Source of the DNA: Ascidia mentula
Taxonomy: Eukaryota; Chordata; Ascidiacea; Phlebobranchia; Ascidiidae
Direction of reading: 5' to 3'
Assembly: GCA_947561715.1 (NCBI GenBank)
Contig: OX387198.1
Coordinates: forward strand, 10,726,001-10,790,000
Length of the DNA stretch: 64,000 nt
Position 1 is the stretch's first letter. The number at the start of each line of letters is the position of its first letter. Positions 47,201 through 55,972 of this stretch are shown here, piece by piece. Under the pieces are notes generated by a model. It did not search any database and was not told the origin of the DNA. It was given only the letters and a program-made list of their open reading frames with translations. The position numbers and the translations under genes were made by a program.

Positions 47201-49539
47201 GACAAAGTCCGAGAACTCTTGGGCATGGATCAGTCGACCACAAGTTTCCTCTTTGAGGAGGAAAAACCGGAGGAGAGCTTTGTAATGCAAATGTAAGCGT
47301 GAATTCTGTAGAATGAGAATCATAAACTTTACGTTTCTTAGGTATAGTAAATTAGTGTAATATTTTTAGGGCAATGACGCTTTCTGTGTGCAACAATAAA
47401 ACATAGAAAAATTGTTGCAAAGGTTATTGTCGCATTTTTCCTGCAAATAGACAGCAATTTCTCTGCAAATGATTTTAGTAAAACAGTTAGTTGAATTATC
47501 TACAGTTCTTTAAACAATTTAGAGCAAGACCAAGTTAATTCAACGCCGATTAAGCAAACGGTTACCTTTTTGACTTAAATTATTTTATTTGATTGATATT
47601 AACGGTTTTGGACATGTTATTTTGGAATACGAACATTGAAAATGTGTTTGAGACGCTAAAACTACGATATAACATACTCCATTCAACCTATGGATTTTAA
47701 TATTTCTACACACATTCCCGTTTTTGCAGAATAAACAACTTCGACTCCAAGTATACGCTATGGAAAACAGGGGTGATTTTTTGCGACCAGTCGTTCCTCT
47801 ACTTATTGTGGTACCTTATCATGTCAGTTCTGGGCCAGTACAATCGCTTCTTCTTTTCTCTGCATCTTCTGGACATCGCCGTGTGTTCAAAAGGTCTCAG
47901 GACGATCCTCACGTCGGTCACTCACAACGGAAAGCAGGCATGTTTTTAATTCGTTGTTTGTGGCTGACTTCATAACCTTGCTAGCATTTATTACAAGAAA
48001 AAAAACGTGATCACCGTTGGTCACTTTGTGCCCGTGGCACCTTGGTGCGTGTGGTGGATCATAAAGCCCCAGTCTCCTTTAAGACCCTGTTTTTTTTAGA
48101 GAGTTACATAAAACTGGTAAAATTAGGCTCGAATTATCAAAAATTTTGGCCAGAAGTAACTTTTTCTATTTTCTTGCAGCTCATTCTGACCATTGGACTT
48201 CTAACGGTAGTGGCATACCTCTACACTGTCATCGCATTTAACTTCTTCAAGAAGTTTTACAACAAAGGAGAAGGCGACGAGCCAGACTGGAAGTGCCACA
48301 ACATGTTTACCGTAAATAAACTTGGATAACCTTTAGAAGCCTAATTGCTTTCACAACGTGGAAACGTAGATGTTTGATGAGCTGTTCTCTTGTTTAGTGC
48401 TTCCAGTTCCACATCTACGCCGGAGTAAGAGCTGGAGGTGGAATCGGAGACGAACTTGAGGATCCCAGTGGAGACGATTACGAGTTTTATCGAATCTTCT
48501 TCGACATTTCCTTTTTCTTCTTTGTTGTCGTCATATTGCTCGCCATTATTCAAGGTAAAATCTGTGTTCTAACGTGCAGTTAAATGATTTATGGATATAT
48601 TAAGAGTGGTTGTGATGTGGGCTGCATACATGTATGAGAATGCAAAAAGTTGCTAAATAAAATCTTGTTCTTTGTGTTAGTGAATGTAAAAATTTAAAAT
48701 CTTTGTGTATTTAGTTAGGTTACTCCTGTACCTATACTTAGCTAAAAGCTATAAGCCCTTTTATAATATGTCATGGGCATCACTAATTTCTCAGCTTAAA
48801 CTTTTGTCGTCTGTGGACAGGTTTAATTATTGACGCTTTCGGGGAGCTGCGTGACCAACAGGAGCAAGTGAAGGAGGATATGGAAACGAAATGTTTTATT
48901 TGTACGATCGGCAATGATTACTTTGACCAGGTTCCTCACGGGTTCGAAACCCACACTATGCAGGAACACAACCTCGCAAATTACATGTAAGTTGTAATTT
49001 GCCATTTTCAGCCAAGTTTCTGGTGGAATGTACAGTAGGCTAGTCAACATTATCACAGTACAATACATGCAGTCTCTGAGGCAGTGTTTCTCAACCAGTG
49101 GGCCATAGCGTAGTTTTCGCATGGGCTACAAAACAGGGTGAAATATGTTAACAGGACCAAAAATAAACAAAGCTAATGAGATGGGCCACACAATTTTTAT
49201 CAAAAGACATGTCGTCCAAACAAGAAAAAGTTTCACAAAACATGTAACTTACAAATGCGTATTGAGTATACACTATCATGAGGAATGCTCTATACAGTCT
49301 TTTTTGTGATGAAATAAAAGTTACCACTATTTTGCATAACACAAAATTGCTTTTTTAGCTCATCACAAGCATTTCCTTTTATCCGCAGGTTCTTTCTTAT
49401 GCATCTTATCAACAAGGACGAGACCGAATACACGGGTCAGGAGACGTATGTGTGGCAGCAGTACCAGGAAAGATGCTGGGAATTCTTCCCTGCCGGCGAC
49501 TGCTTCAGAAAGCAATACGAAAACGAACTAGCTGGCTGA
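7647..49539 (+). CDS. RYR: Ryanodine receptor, calcium-release channel (whole gene)
   Basis: One gene of 112 coding exons by my threading, total 15,183 nt, 5,060 aa plus stop; human RyR1 is about 5,040 aa. Phases agree at all junctions. The start at 7647 opens [16 protein letters not shown], close to vertebrate RyR, and an in-frame TAG at 7623-7625 excludes an upstream ATG. The product is the homotetrameric sarcoplasmic/endoplasmic reticulum channel that releases Ca2+. Domain order is N-terminal MIR/RIH region, three SPRY domains, four RyR repeats, calmodulin-binding helix, EF-hands, auxiliary helices and a six-helix channel with filter GGGIGDE. Three introns use GC-AG (after exons 13, 105, 108). 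The vertebrate divergent regions are short. Exon 72 looks like an optional cassette, and a further candidate exon lies in intron 3. Exon coordinates follow in the block entries. RyR rather than IP3 receptor is certain from SPRY and RyR repeats. Confidence 0.97.
8092..8328 (-). other. Unexplained coding-like open frame in RyR intron 1
   Basis: A minus-strand open frame of 78 codons inside RyR intron 1, GC-richer than the surrounding intron. I recognise no domain. It includes [12 protein letters not shown] and [14 protein letters not shown]. No neighbouring exon was found that would join to it. It could be a nested gene fragment, a decayed gene copy, a conserved non-coding element or chance. 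Confidence 0.2.
9861..9935 (+). CDS. RYR: Candidate extra RyR exon (3b)
   Basis: In intron 3, an AG acceptor (CCGACAG at 9854-9860) is followed by 25 in-phase codons beginning [20 protein letters not shown], up to a possible GT donor (GTGCAT) at 9936; two further GT donors at 9939 and 9945 are also in phase. It starts and ends in phase 0, as do exons 3 and 4, so its inclusion keeps the frame. Vertebrate RyRs carry about 24 extra residues just here. The donors are weak, and the amino-acid sequence does not resemble the vertebrate segment, so inclusion is uncertain. Confidence 0.4.
10506..10613 (+). repeat. Repeat with hammerhead-like core, copy 1
   Basis: GCAGACGTTTC (10506-10516) and GAAACGTCTGC (10603-10613) form a perfect 11-bp inverted repeat. 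Just before the second arm lies CTGATGA (10579-10585), a small hairpin AAAC/GTTT, then GAAACGTC, which is the order of hammerhead core elements. There is no room for helix III, as in the minimal hammerheads described in Penelope-like elements. In RyR intron 4. A second, more diverged copy is at 42641-42727. Confidence 0.5.
13089..13388. mobile_element. hAT-type MITE (diverged)
   Basis: A 300-bp segment in RyR intron 10 begins CGTGGGTTCTTGACC and ends GGTTAAAAACCACTG, whose reverse complement matches the start at 10 of 15 positions. It is flanked by TTATGGGG (13081-13088) and TTATAGGG (13389-13396), an 8-bp duplication with one difference. An 8-bp target site and CAGTGGTTCTTAACC-like ends are typical of hAT elements. 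No transposase frame; non-autonomous and old. Confidence 0.5.
14649..15687 (+). CDS. RYR: RyR exons 14-16: RIH solenoid start
   Basis: Exons: 14649-14902, 15186-15304, 15554-15687; residues 476-644. Landmarks are [28 protein letters not shown], and [17 protein letters not shown], which is nearly identical to vertebrate RyR. This is the first RIH (RyR and IP3R homology) helical solenoid of the cytosolic shell. Exon 15 ends AGG|GTAGAT and exon 16 begins GTATTG, keeping phase 0. Confidence 0.95.
15733..15777 (+). repeat. Decayed hammerhead relative
   Basis: GCTGCA, CTGATGA (15739-15745) and a GACC/GGTC stem II (loop ATTTA) match the hammerhead at 415-474. After stem II the sequence reads GTTC in place of GAAA and stem III is missing; TGCA at 15774-15777 could still close stem I. 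It sits in RyR intron 16 and should be inactive. Confidence 0.5.
15882..18890 (+). CDS. RYR: RyR exons 17-24: SPRY1 and RyR repeats 1-2
   Basis: Exons: 15882-16123, 16368-16560, 16865-17075, 17311-17415, 17815-18002, 18201-18360, 18436-18509, 18802-18890; residues 645-1064. SPRY1 landmarks are [47 protein letters not shown] and [19 protein letters not shown]. RyR repeats follow with [19 protein letters not shown] and [24 protein letters not shown]1 packs against the N-terminal domain and near the FKBP site in vertebrate structures. Intron 20 (17416-17814) carries a tandem duplication that includes a decoy acceptor; the real acceptor is at 17814. Confidence 0.96.
17517..17785. repeat. Direct repeat, period 201 bp
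   Basis: A 68-bp block (17517-17584) recurs without mismatch at 17718-17785 inside RyR intron 20. The spacer includes a short run of the unit AAAACGC/CAAAAACG. The first copy contains GCGTTTGCAG, a potential decoy splice acceptor. It looks like a recent local tandem duplication. Confidence 0.8.
19108..22915 (+). CDS. RYR: RyR exons 25-38: SPRY2, short DR2, SPRY3
   Basis: Exons: 19108-19202, 19292-19396, 19548-19644, 19778-19914, 20195-20259, 20327-20431, 20664-20798, 21125-21177, 21272-21412, 21655-21791, 21901-22079, 22154-22316, 22383-22469, 22705-22915; residues 1065-1634. SPRY2: [50 protein letters not shown]. The DR2-equivalent stretch (about 1310-1420) differs strongly from vertebrates and contains a run of seven histidines in exon 33. 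SPRY3: [45 protein letters not shown]2 and SPRY3 lie in the peripheral clamp region, which in skeletal RyR1 is implicated in coupling to the dihydropyridine receptor. Confidence 0.95.
23325..31197 (+). CDS. RYR: RyR exons 39-60: central helical solenoids
   Basis: Exons: 23325-23484, 23567-23686, 23913-24074, 24597-24749, 24966-25096, 25162-25325, 25556-25674, 25903-26035, 26470-26724, 26957-27105, 27277-27401, 27586-27723, 27783-27886, 28130-28265, 28331-28511, 28715-28838, 29051-29159, 29242-29417, 29753-29973, 30272-30362, 30543-30683, 31034-31197; residues 1635-2720. Landmarks are [105 protein letters not shown] and LPPDYA. The acidic DR3 insert of vertebrate RyR1 is absent between exons 43 and 44. 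For exon 48 the acceptor is the second AG (26956), since the first (26927) would shift the frame. Confidence 0.94.
31540..32971 (+). CDS. RYR: RyR exons 61-64: RyR repeats 3-4 (phosphorylation domain)
   Basis: Exons: 31540-31708, 31942-32085, 32329-32625, 32858-32971; residues 2721-2961. Landmarks are [54 protein letters not shown] and [16 protein letters not shown]. This is the exposed domain that carries the PKA/CaMKII hot-spot serine in mammals (RRIS in RyR2). The equivalent here reads [10 protein letters not shown], so the RRxS consensus is not conserved. Repeat 4 has an Ala/Gln-rich insertion, [17 protein letters not shown], relative to vertebrates. Confidence 0.95.
33226..37492 (+). CDS. 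RYR: RyR exons 65-81: bridging solenoid
   Basis: Exons: 33226-33369, 33543-33664, 33738-33787, 33865-33925, 34155-34256, 34383-34516, 34640-34721, optional 34783-34842, 34916-35046, 35206-35356, 35454-35668, 35858-35973, 36105-36149, 36562-36689, 36775-36862, 36981-37085, 37271-37492; residues 2962-3613. Landmarks are [88 protein letters not shown] and [20 protein letters not shown]. These helical repeats connect the shell to the core. Exon 80 uses the donor at 37086 (TTGTTG|GTATGC) to keep frame. Exon 77 is only 45 nt. Confidence 0.94.
34783..34842 (+). CDS. RYR: RyR exon 72: predicted alternative cassette exon
   Basis: A 60-nt exon with good splice sites (TTTTACCACAG acceptor, AC|GTGAGC donor). 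It enters and leaves in the same phase: exon 71 ends CG, and both this exon and exon 73 (34916) begin with T, which completes an Arg codon. Skipping it gives [15 protein letters not shown], which matches vertebrate VERQRSALGECLAAF with no gap. Including it inserts 20 residues containing [15 protein letters not shown], that is, RRLS and KRVS, both basophilic-kinase (PKA/CaMK type) consensus sites. It can be included or skipped without a stop. Which form predominates cannot be told from sequence. Confidence 0.75.
37868..42414 (+). CDS. RYR: RyR exons 82-93: calmodulin-binding helix and core solenoid
   Basis: Exons: 37868-37969, 38041-38153, 38513-38606, 39406-39506, 39649-39769, 40158-40337, 40593-40669, 40755-40831, 41264-41344, 41629-41774, 41865-41936, 42225-42414; residues 3614-4064. 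Exon 83 encodes [20 protein letters not shown] followed by [11 protein letters not shown], the conserved calmodulin-binding segment including the Cys corresponding to the redox-sensitive Cys3635 of RyR1. Exon 86 has an acidic run. Later landmarks are [53 protein letters not shown] and [20 protein letters not shown]. Intron 84 (38607-39405) is about 800 bases without a recognised feature. Confidence 0.95.
42641..42727 (+). repeat. Repeat with hammerhead-like core, copy 2
   Basis: GCAGAC (42641-42646) pairs with GTCTGC (42722-42727). Before the second arm lie CTGATGA (42693-42699), a 5-bp hairpin AACAC/GTGTT (loop AGTT) and GAAGCGTC. The layout is the same as the copy at 10506-10613, but the GAAA core reads GAAG and stem I pairing is poor. 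It lies in RyR intron 93 and is probably dead. Confidence 0.45.
42852..44044 (+). CDS. RYR: RyR exons 94-97: EF-hand pair and core domain
   Basis: Exons: 42852-43068, 43409-43570, 43678-43803, 43915-44044; residues 4065-4276. EF-hand 1 reads [13 protein letters not shown], with acidic ligands at positions 1, 3 and 12 as in vertebrates. The second loop reads [13 protein letters not shown] and has lost the Asp/Asn ligands of vertebrate ETDENETLDYEEF. The U-motif region follows with [49 protein letters not shown] and [11 protein letters not shown]. This is the Ca2+-sensing core that transmits gating to the pore. Confidence 0.95.
44157..45901 (+). CDS. RYR: RyR exons 98-103: auxiliary helices and short DR1
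   Basis: Exons: 44157-44248, 44359-44526, 44680-44812, 44962-45059, 45196-45421, 45665-45901; residues 4277-4594. Hydrophobic stretches in exons 99-100 ([32 protein letters not shown]) correspond to the extra membrane-associated region before S1, ending REMPDPT as in other RyRs. Exons 102-103 hold a basic stretch ([10 protein letters not shown]) and a Ser-rich segment, then [14 protein letters not shown]. The Glu/Pro/Ala-rich DR1 expansions of mammalian RyR1 are missing. Confidence 0.92.
45975..49539 (+). CDS. RYR: RyR exons 104-112: channel domain and C-terminus
   Basis: Exons: 45975-46061, 46357-46557, 46824-46997, 47168-47292, 47730-47937, 48180-48311, 48398-48554, 48821-48986, 49389-49539; residues 4595-5060. 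S1 is [20 protein letters not shown]. Then come [20 protein letters not shown], the S3-S5 helices, [20 protein letters not shown] with the selectivity filter, S6 ([20 protein letters not shown]), and the CFIC...H...H zinc site ([25 protein letters not shown]). Tail: [18 protein letters not shown], stop at 49537-49539. The donors after exon 105 (CTAAAG|GCAAGC) and exon 108 (AAGCAG|GCATGT) are GC; no GT donor fits the frame at either. The 3' UTR is not delimited. Confidence 0.97.
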
Positions 49540-50477
49540 CCTTAAACGGGAAAGCTATTCACTCTATTCGCAACACGCGATACATTGGCTTGCTGATTGA
49601 TTGGACGAATCGATCAGAGTGGAGAAGAGAGCTGATGTTCTTATTGTTGGCAGTTGTTCTTCGCCACGTCACTGTTTTTTGGTTTTGGTTTCACAAAGAA
49701 ACTCGAGTTTTTGTTTGCATGCACAGAACGACTCTCTAGCTCAAGCAGCAAACGTTTATTGTTATTTTCCAGAAAAAGCGCAATTGTAAATAGTATAAAT
49801 GATATTCAGAATCAAAGCATGCAGTCGTGAAATTTTGCACTTTTCGGCGTTTGGTTTATTTTTACGGAATGTTTCAATTGCGTGACGTTGACACAGAAAA
49901 ATACAAAACGAGAAAGACAAAACATGGTGCCTTTAAACAACATTAGCAAATACTTCTTTCATAACACGATTGGGATTGTTGACTACACCAGAGCTTCTCA
50001 AACATTATTTTATTCTATTCTAAAGAAGATATGTCGTTGGGAGCCCAAACAGACATCCAGTAAACAACATAGTAAAATGCGTAGTTGCCTCCACAAAAAA
50101 GCTAATTTGTTTCGAAATTTGACCCATGGTTTGAGAAGCCCTGTGCTGCACCAAAATGCTTGATACTAACACAGGAAGCAACAGTACAACGCTCTACGCA
50201 AGTAAACAATACTGTAACACGGCCACAGTATTGTTTTATGTGACTTTTGGGTCATGACAAGGCTAAGAACTCGACAATAAGTTGATTCTAAAAAAATCAC
50301 GGAAATACCCAGCGATACCAGACAAACAAGGACACAGTAAAAGATTAGAAATCACGTGTGTACTATGAGATAACAGTGATTGGTTACTAACAACTATGAT
50401 TAAATTATATGAAAAACGAGTGTAGGTTGTGCCTTCCCATATGGGAAATAGAGCGAAACGAGTAGGAAGCGAATAAC
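49540..50477. other. Convergent intergenic spacer RyR/FBXO16
   Basis: About 940 bases between the RyR stop and the FBXO16 stop, holding both 3' UTRs. No canonical AATAAA was found close to the RyR stop. One small hAT-like element lies at 49989-50143; otherwise nothing recognised. Confidence 0.6.
49989..50143. mobile_element. Short hAT-type MITE
   Basis: 155 bp bounded by terminal inverted repeats CAGAGCTTCTCAAAC (49989-50003) and GTTTGAGAAGCCCTG (50129-50143), 14 of 15 matching when inverted. The flanking 8-mers GACTACAC and TGCTGCAC agree at only 5 of 8, so the target duplication has decayed or is not real. No coding capacity. Confidence 0.5.
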
Positions 50478-53400
50478 TCATTCGTCTTCGTCGGAATTTT
50501 GATGAGGGGGAGATTTCCATCCTTGTCCTTTCAGATCTGCAACAAGAAAACTCACAAGTTAATTTTCCCGGCGATTATTCGCTCCAACGCATCAAACATT
50601 GGAAATTGCTGAATTTCATCAAACCCTTTAGCTGTGTTAGTTTTTTTCAATTAAATCGCTACTTTAATAAAATTAAAATAAGTTACTAAACTGAATTTGC
50701 AACTTTTGATTGCCAATCAAAAAATGACTCAATGAACAGAAATTGAACCACGAGGCTGCCCTGAAAACATAAATTGCTCACACACAAATATTCCCATGAC
50801 GCAAATAATTTGCGAATCTGCCAACCAGCCAGTTGTTGATTGGGGAAAGGTATACGATCTAAAACACCCACCATCTGTGTTGTTAGTGGACAGTGACTTG
50901 TTTATTTGGGCCGGGATGATTTTCTCCCTTCTCGAATCTTCATCAGCATCTTTTTCTTTCTCGGGCGATTTCTTTTTCACACGTTCTGTTGATAATCTCA
51001 CAACTGGTTTTGGCATCGTTCCTAAAAGCAATAATTTAATGAGGTTTGTGTGGTAATCTGGCTGTATAAACCATGGTTTGGCACTTCACAAACAAAAATC
51101 TCCGGAGCAAAACTTTCGAAAATCCTAACAGGTCTGTGACTACTCTGACGTCATCAAATGGACAAAAAGGTTAAGAATCACTGCTTTACACAATAAGATA
51201 GCACATAAATTGAGGTTTGCAAATAAACACAACAACCACATTGAAGTCTTACCAGCATCCATGGACAGCTTTGAGATGTCCGGGGCTGAATATGGAGCAG
51301 AACCATCTGCAAAGTCAAAACATGGCGTCCCTTTTTTGCAGTTCAGGTTTACAAAAGTTAAATTTAACAAAATAACAAAGTAAGTCCATGTTATTTAAAT
51401 ATTTCTGTGTTTTAACAAGACTTCTTGCATAAAACCCAATTGAGTTAATTACAACCAGTTGTGATGGCAGAATATCATTGCCGAAAATGCACCTGGTCTG
51501 GGTGAATTGCTGTAGCTGGTTGGACTTGCTTTTGTAGCTGGTGGACTGGCATATCTTTGTGTGAGATTGAGTGCCTGTCTTCCTGTGATGCTTTCATTGG
51601 CCCCATACTAAATAAATTCGGGTTTTAGAACTTTTAGTTCAAAATAGGTTTGTGCAAAAACGCAGGTTTATCTACGAATGAAAAAGTGTCAAAATTTTAA
51701 TGTTTAGACTTCAGTGTTCAGTTGAACGGTTTGAGGTTAACAACAGTTTTTATACATAAGCAGGAGACACTGCACAAAATCCGAAAAACAACACAAATCA
51801 AGCCTAATTCTTAAAAAAAGGTCGACAAACATTTGATTACCTGAACAGTTGCTGATGCTGCTCCAATGTTTCCAATATCTTTTGACAGAGGAACAGTAGC
51901 CGTGTGGCCATTATACTGTGGAAGTTTGAGGTTTTTGTCCAGTCTTGGTGACAAACCAACTGTTTGCGAATCCGTCAGGTCAGCTTTATTGTGTTCAGGT
52001 GGCAAGTTTTGCTTCTGTGTTGACTTGCTGATAAATGGGGCCCCTGTGTCCAGATGAACGGATTTTGCCTGTAAGTAAACAATATTTAGTTCATATACAA
52101 GATATTAGAAACAATGTAATCAACTTGAAGTAGCTTTAAAAGCATGTTATTTGGATTGTATTAACGTGATGGAACAAATAACAATTACAATTTTCTCAAT
52201 ATTTGATTAAAATCCCACCATAATGTTTAATCAATTGAATTAAAACCATTTTTTATCAGAATATAACACTTACAAGTTCCCCAAAGTTACTAAGTTATTT
52301 CGAAGTGCAAAGTTCATGCAAATAGATTCTACCATTGAAAATCATGAACTGTCATTTATAAATTAACATACCGTTGCAGAATGTGGGCGGTGACTTCTTC
52401 TTGAGGAAGGTCGGCTACCTGGAACTCCACTGGCTTTACTTTTCCCTTTTTTAGCGTTGTTGTCCAAGTAGTTATATCTGTTCACAAAAAAAACCATATG
52501 TATGTAATCATGTGCACTAAATAAACATAAATCCCAAAATATTGCCAAAATCAGGTTACCTTAAATATTTCCACAAAAAACCTTACTAATAGTGATGTTC
52601 CCAGTTCCAAATTATCCGGCCCGGCCGGACCCGGATAGTTATTAATCAAATCCGGCCGGATAATTTGGATCCGGCAGTTTTGTTTGTTGTTGTTGGCAAA
52701 AATGTTTGATTGCCAAATAGAATGCTATGTTAAGGTTAGCTTATCATGAGTGGAACAAATAAACGTGGGCATTTATTAATATGGTATAACACGCCACAAA
52801 AAACTTTAATAACAAATAACAGAAAAATCCTACGTCGGCGAGTATAACAGACTGGGTCCCAAAAACGAGTAATTTGCGAAATGTTTGTCCGCTTTTAGGA
52901 CAAAAATGCTTTCCCAACTATCCGGTAAAATTAAGTGTATTATCCGGCCGGATCCGGGTATTGAAAATTGGTCAATATCCGGCCGGGTCCGGGTACCCGG
53001 ATCCGGCGCAACACATCACTACTTACTAATGTGCTGTGGTCAAACTAAATTTTGTTACGGCCTTAGTTTATCCTGTGGGTTGCTTCTCTATTGAAACCAC
53101 AGGAATTTTGGTTGTGGCCATGTGATGACAGTCTTACAAAGTTGTGTTTCCAAGTCAGGTTACAATTCACAGGCTAACGAAGATTATATAACTATGGCCT
53201 TTGGGGGCCAATCACTTTTAGATACATTTTTGTTGTAAACACCTCATTGTGTCAGTAGGTTTTTTGTCTGATCCTTTCCAGGGTGGAGGTTCCCATTTTG
53301 GACCGGGCAGAGGTTTTTTGGATGACGGAGTGGAAGGTCCTCTCAATATACCGCTTGCAGAAGATGCATGGGACCGTGCTGTTGAAATTCTGCTCATTGC

Positions 53401-55329
53401 ACTTCTGGCTGTGTCGGGACGTTGAGTTTCATGTTGGGTGATTGCTTTTGTTTCAGCCGCCTGCAAAGTCCAGTAGATCAATTTCAGAATCAAACAAACG
53501 TTATACAAATTTATCGAACACTTACCTTTGATAAAAATTTAAATAGGAATGTCCAGACAGTCCTATGGTCAACAAATACTTAGTGGAAAGGATTTTTTCG
53601 ACTAATTTTATCCAGAAACACTATATAAGCCATGTCATGTGTACTAACCAGGAGTTTTAAAAAGTATGTTAAATTCAATTACAGTGAAATGATCACTTCT
53701 TTGTATTAATGACAAGGAAAAAATCCTCAAATTGGCACACAGTTGAACCCTCAAATAGAGTGTAAGATCAACAAGTGTATTACAATAAAAACTAATAGCA
53801 TTCAAACCTTGTGGTATAAGAGACAAAATCAATACAATATTATATTTGAAGCACTCGACTTCACTTGTACAATTTTACCTTAGCCTTGGCATAGTTCAGT
53901 TCGTGGACGGTCGTTACATAAAATCGTTTCCACACTTTTTCCTCAAATGGTGATGGTTGATAAACTGGATACCACCCAAATTTCAGGCATTTAGGTCTCC
54001 ACAAACAATCCATTTCTGTCAAGTAATTCCAATACCAGGACACCTGGGACATAATAAACAAAATAGTTTGTTGATTTTAAAGGCAGAAACAACAACACAT
54101 TAGAGACAAACCTGGGAACATCTACAAAGTGTTCTTGGATCAAGGTATGAAAACACATACAGTGTCAAGACCCTTGGAAAAACTTTAGTAAAGTCATGTT
54201 TTTCTTGAGGAAATTTCCCTTTTAATGTTTCTGAAAAAAACAGTTGGTTTACAAGGAATATGAACTGACATAAGCAGGGATAATTTTTATTCCTTAAATT
54301 ATGTGCTATAACTTAGTAAATGCAAGTTAAACTAGGGGCAGTGCATACCTGAAACAGAAATCAAGTGTTTGCTTGACAGAGATTTTAATATGTCTTCAAC
54401 AACAATCTTTTTCTGGCTTTCATGCCATTTCTGAAACTAATAAACCTAAATTTTTACCTTTTGGATGCAAAAATTTTTACATGTTATATTTTGGCAATGG
54501 AAATTCTTACCCATTTCATGATTAATTCTCTTCTCTCTCCAAAGACCTGGACAAAAATGTTTTGTTAAAATAGGAAAGATATCATCTACCCGTACTACAT
54601 TGTGAGATTTATTTTCTGTTATTTGTTGGACAGATATTAAAGGAATTTCAAATCCTAATTAGAGCAGCAGTCATGCAAAGGCTTGTGTGCTGAAGCTACA
54701 AAGCATATGTCATAATATTATAAACAAGACTACACTTGTAAGCTACAATTAAATTACCTTTAACTTTTCTATTGTCAGATATTTTTTGCTGCAACTATCA
54801 CTATGTTAGTTCTTACACTGCCATGTAAGTCCTGTATGTACAAGTGATATTGCTATACACCCCAGATTGGAAAGTTTGTTTTTTGCGTGAAGGATTTTGT
54901 TTTGGCGATCAGTAATTTCGCGGACAATCACAATGTTTTTCGTATGTTAATGCATTAGCTAAGTAATATTGTGCGGATTATCGCCCCCAAGGGTTCGCAT
55001 CCTGACATGTATGCAATCATTGTTCATGGCATTTTATTTGATTCAGGATTTTATATTTCAATACTGTCTAATTTTAAAAACCTGTGCTATGCATAAGTTT
55101 TTACATCTTTAACATTATGATATGAAAAATGAACCACTATGTTCAAAAAGGCACCAACCTCTCCTAGACTACACTTTGTAATGTGCACCATATTACAACT
55201 CAAGCAAACAAAGTAACATTATTTTTTTGAAATTACCTGGTTATTTGCTTCTGGGTTATTAGCTGGTGTCCATGTGCTCTTTGCCAAGTTGCTGGAAACT
55301 TTGGCCTTCACTGGTGGGGCAAAAGCCAT
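50478..55329 (-). CDS. FBXO16: F-box only protein 16
   Basis: Twelve exons on the minus strand: 55237-55329, 54511-54546, 54349-54430, 54112-54230, 53879-54043, 53243-53460, 52372-52477, 51841-52068, 51493-51607, 51253-51306, 50872-51021, 50478-50536. Total 1425 nt, 474 aa plus stop, longer than human FBXO16 (about 290). The N-terminus MAFAPPVKAK, the STWTP motif and ERRELIMKW match the family. The F-box follows (FPRVLTLYVFSYLDPRTLCR, then CSQVSWYWNYL), then KCLKFGWYPVYQPSPFE, and the conserved PPPWKGSDKKPTDTMR with YNYLDN. The extra C-terminal part is low-complexity Ser/Pro/Lys. By family, it is the substrate-recognition adaptor of an SCF (Skp1-Cul1-F-box) ubiquitin ligase; substrates unknown. 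A hAT MITE sits in the intron between exons 6 and 7. Confidence 0.9.
52590..53021. mobile_element. hAT-type MITE with intact target duplication
   Basis: 432 bp flanked by perfect 8-bp direct repeats CTTACTAA (52582-52589 and 53022-53029). Termini are inverted: TAGTGATGT at the left, ACATCACTA at the right. Subterminal arrays of CCGG-rich palindromes (ATCCGGCCGGAT and variants) lie at both ends. No transposase is encoded. The 8-bp duplication and short terminal inverted repeats fit the hAT superfamily, and the intact duplication suggests a fairly recent insertion. It is in an FBXO16 intron. Confidence 0.85.
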
Positions 55330-55972
55330 TTTTGAAACCTGTTCAAATAAACATACATGTTTACACTATTCTAAATTTACACATTTTCAGTACAATCATA
55401 AATAATCTATCCAATAAATTTAAATTCCAACTTACATTCTACCTTTTTGTTTTTTGTAGGTACAAGCGATAACGGAAAACGCTTACCTTTAAACATGAAA
55501 TTCAGCTTGTTAATTTGTTTACGTTCAACTGTATAACAAGATGATCAAGCAATTCGCAGTATAATATTACATTAACATGCCTCTTAACTGTTTTCCAATT
55601 TAAATTTGTTTTTGTGAAGGCAAGCGATCTGTCATGCTTGACTGGCCATCCGTAATATTGTTTCTTTGCTATTTCTAGCGGTTTTAATTTTTTTTATTAT
55701 TTATTAATGCTTGCCCCAAGAAAACAAATGAGGATTTTGTAACTGTTCTATGATTATGTACAAATAACTATTGAGATAAGAGACTTTTACTATTGCGTTC
55801 CCGATGTACCACAACGTCACTTATATTGATTAAACCCTGTCGATGGCAAGTAAGGTCTCCACATTTCTTAATTCATAATTAATCACCACATTCACCACAA
55901 GTTTTTCCAATATCAAAAAATTTTATTCGTGGCAGCAATATGCAAAAGAGAATGGGAGAGGATTTTGCCAAT
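55330..55972. other. Spacer FBXO16 start / CDK11 stop
   Basis: 643 bases holding the FBXO16 upstream region and the CDK11 3' UTR. A minus-strand AATAAA at 55922-55927 probably ends CDK11 transcripts. Nothing else recognised. Confidence 0.6.
55922..55927 (-). terminator. Poly(A) signal for CDK11
   Basis: AATAAA on the minus strand, 46 bases after the CDK11 stop at 55973, inside an A/T-rich stretch. Canonical position for a short 3' UTR. Confidence 0.6.

Noticed and set aside
49083-49105. CAGTGTTTCTCAACCAGTGG as a hAT terminus in the last RyR intron
   Set aside because: Sequence resembles a hAT end, but no matching inverted end or target duplication was found nearby.
51150-51191. GGTTAAGAATCACTG as the right end of a hAT element in an FBXO16 intron
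   Set aside because: Left end and target duplication could not be identified; only a possible fragment.
54466-54480. A longer FBXO16 exon 3 starting at an upstream AG
   Set aside because: The reading frame meets TAG within three codons of the upstream acceptor, so the acceptor just before AAATGGCATGAA was used.
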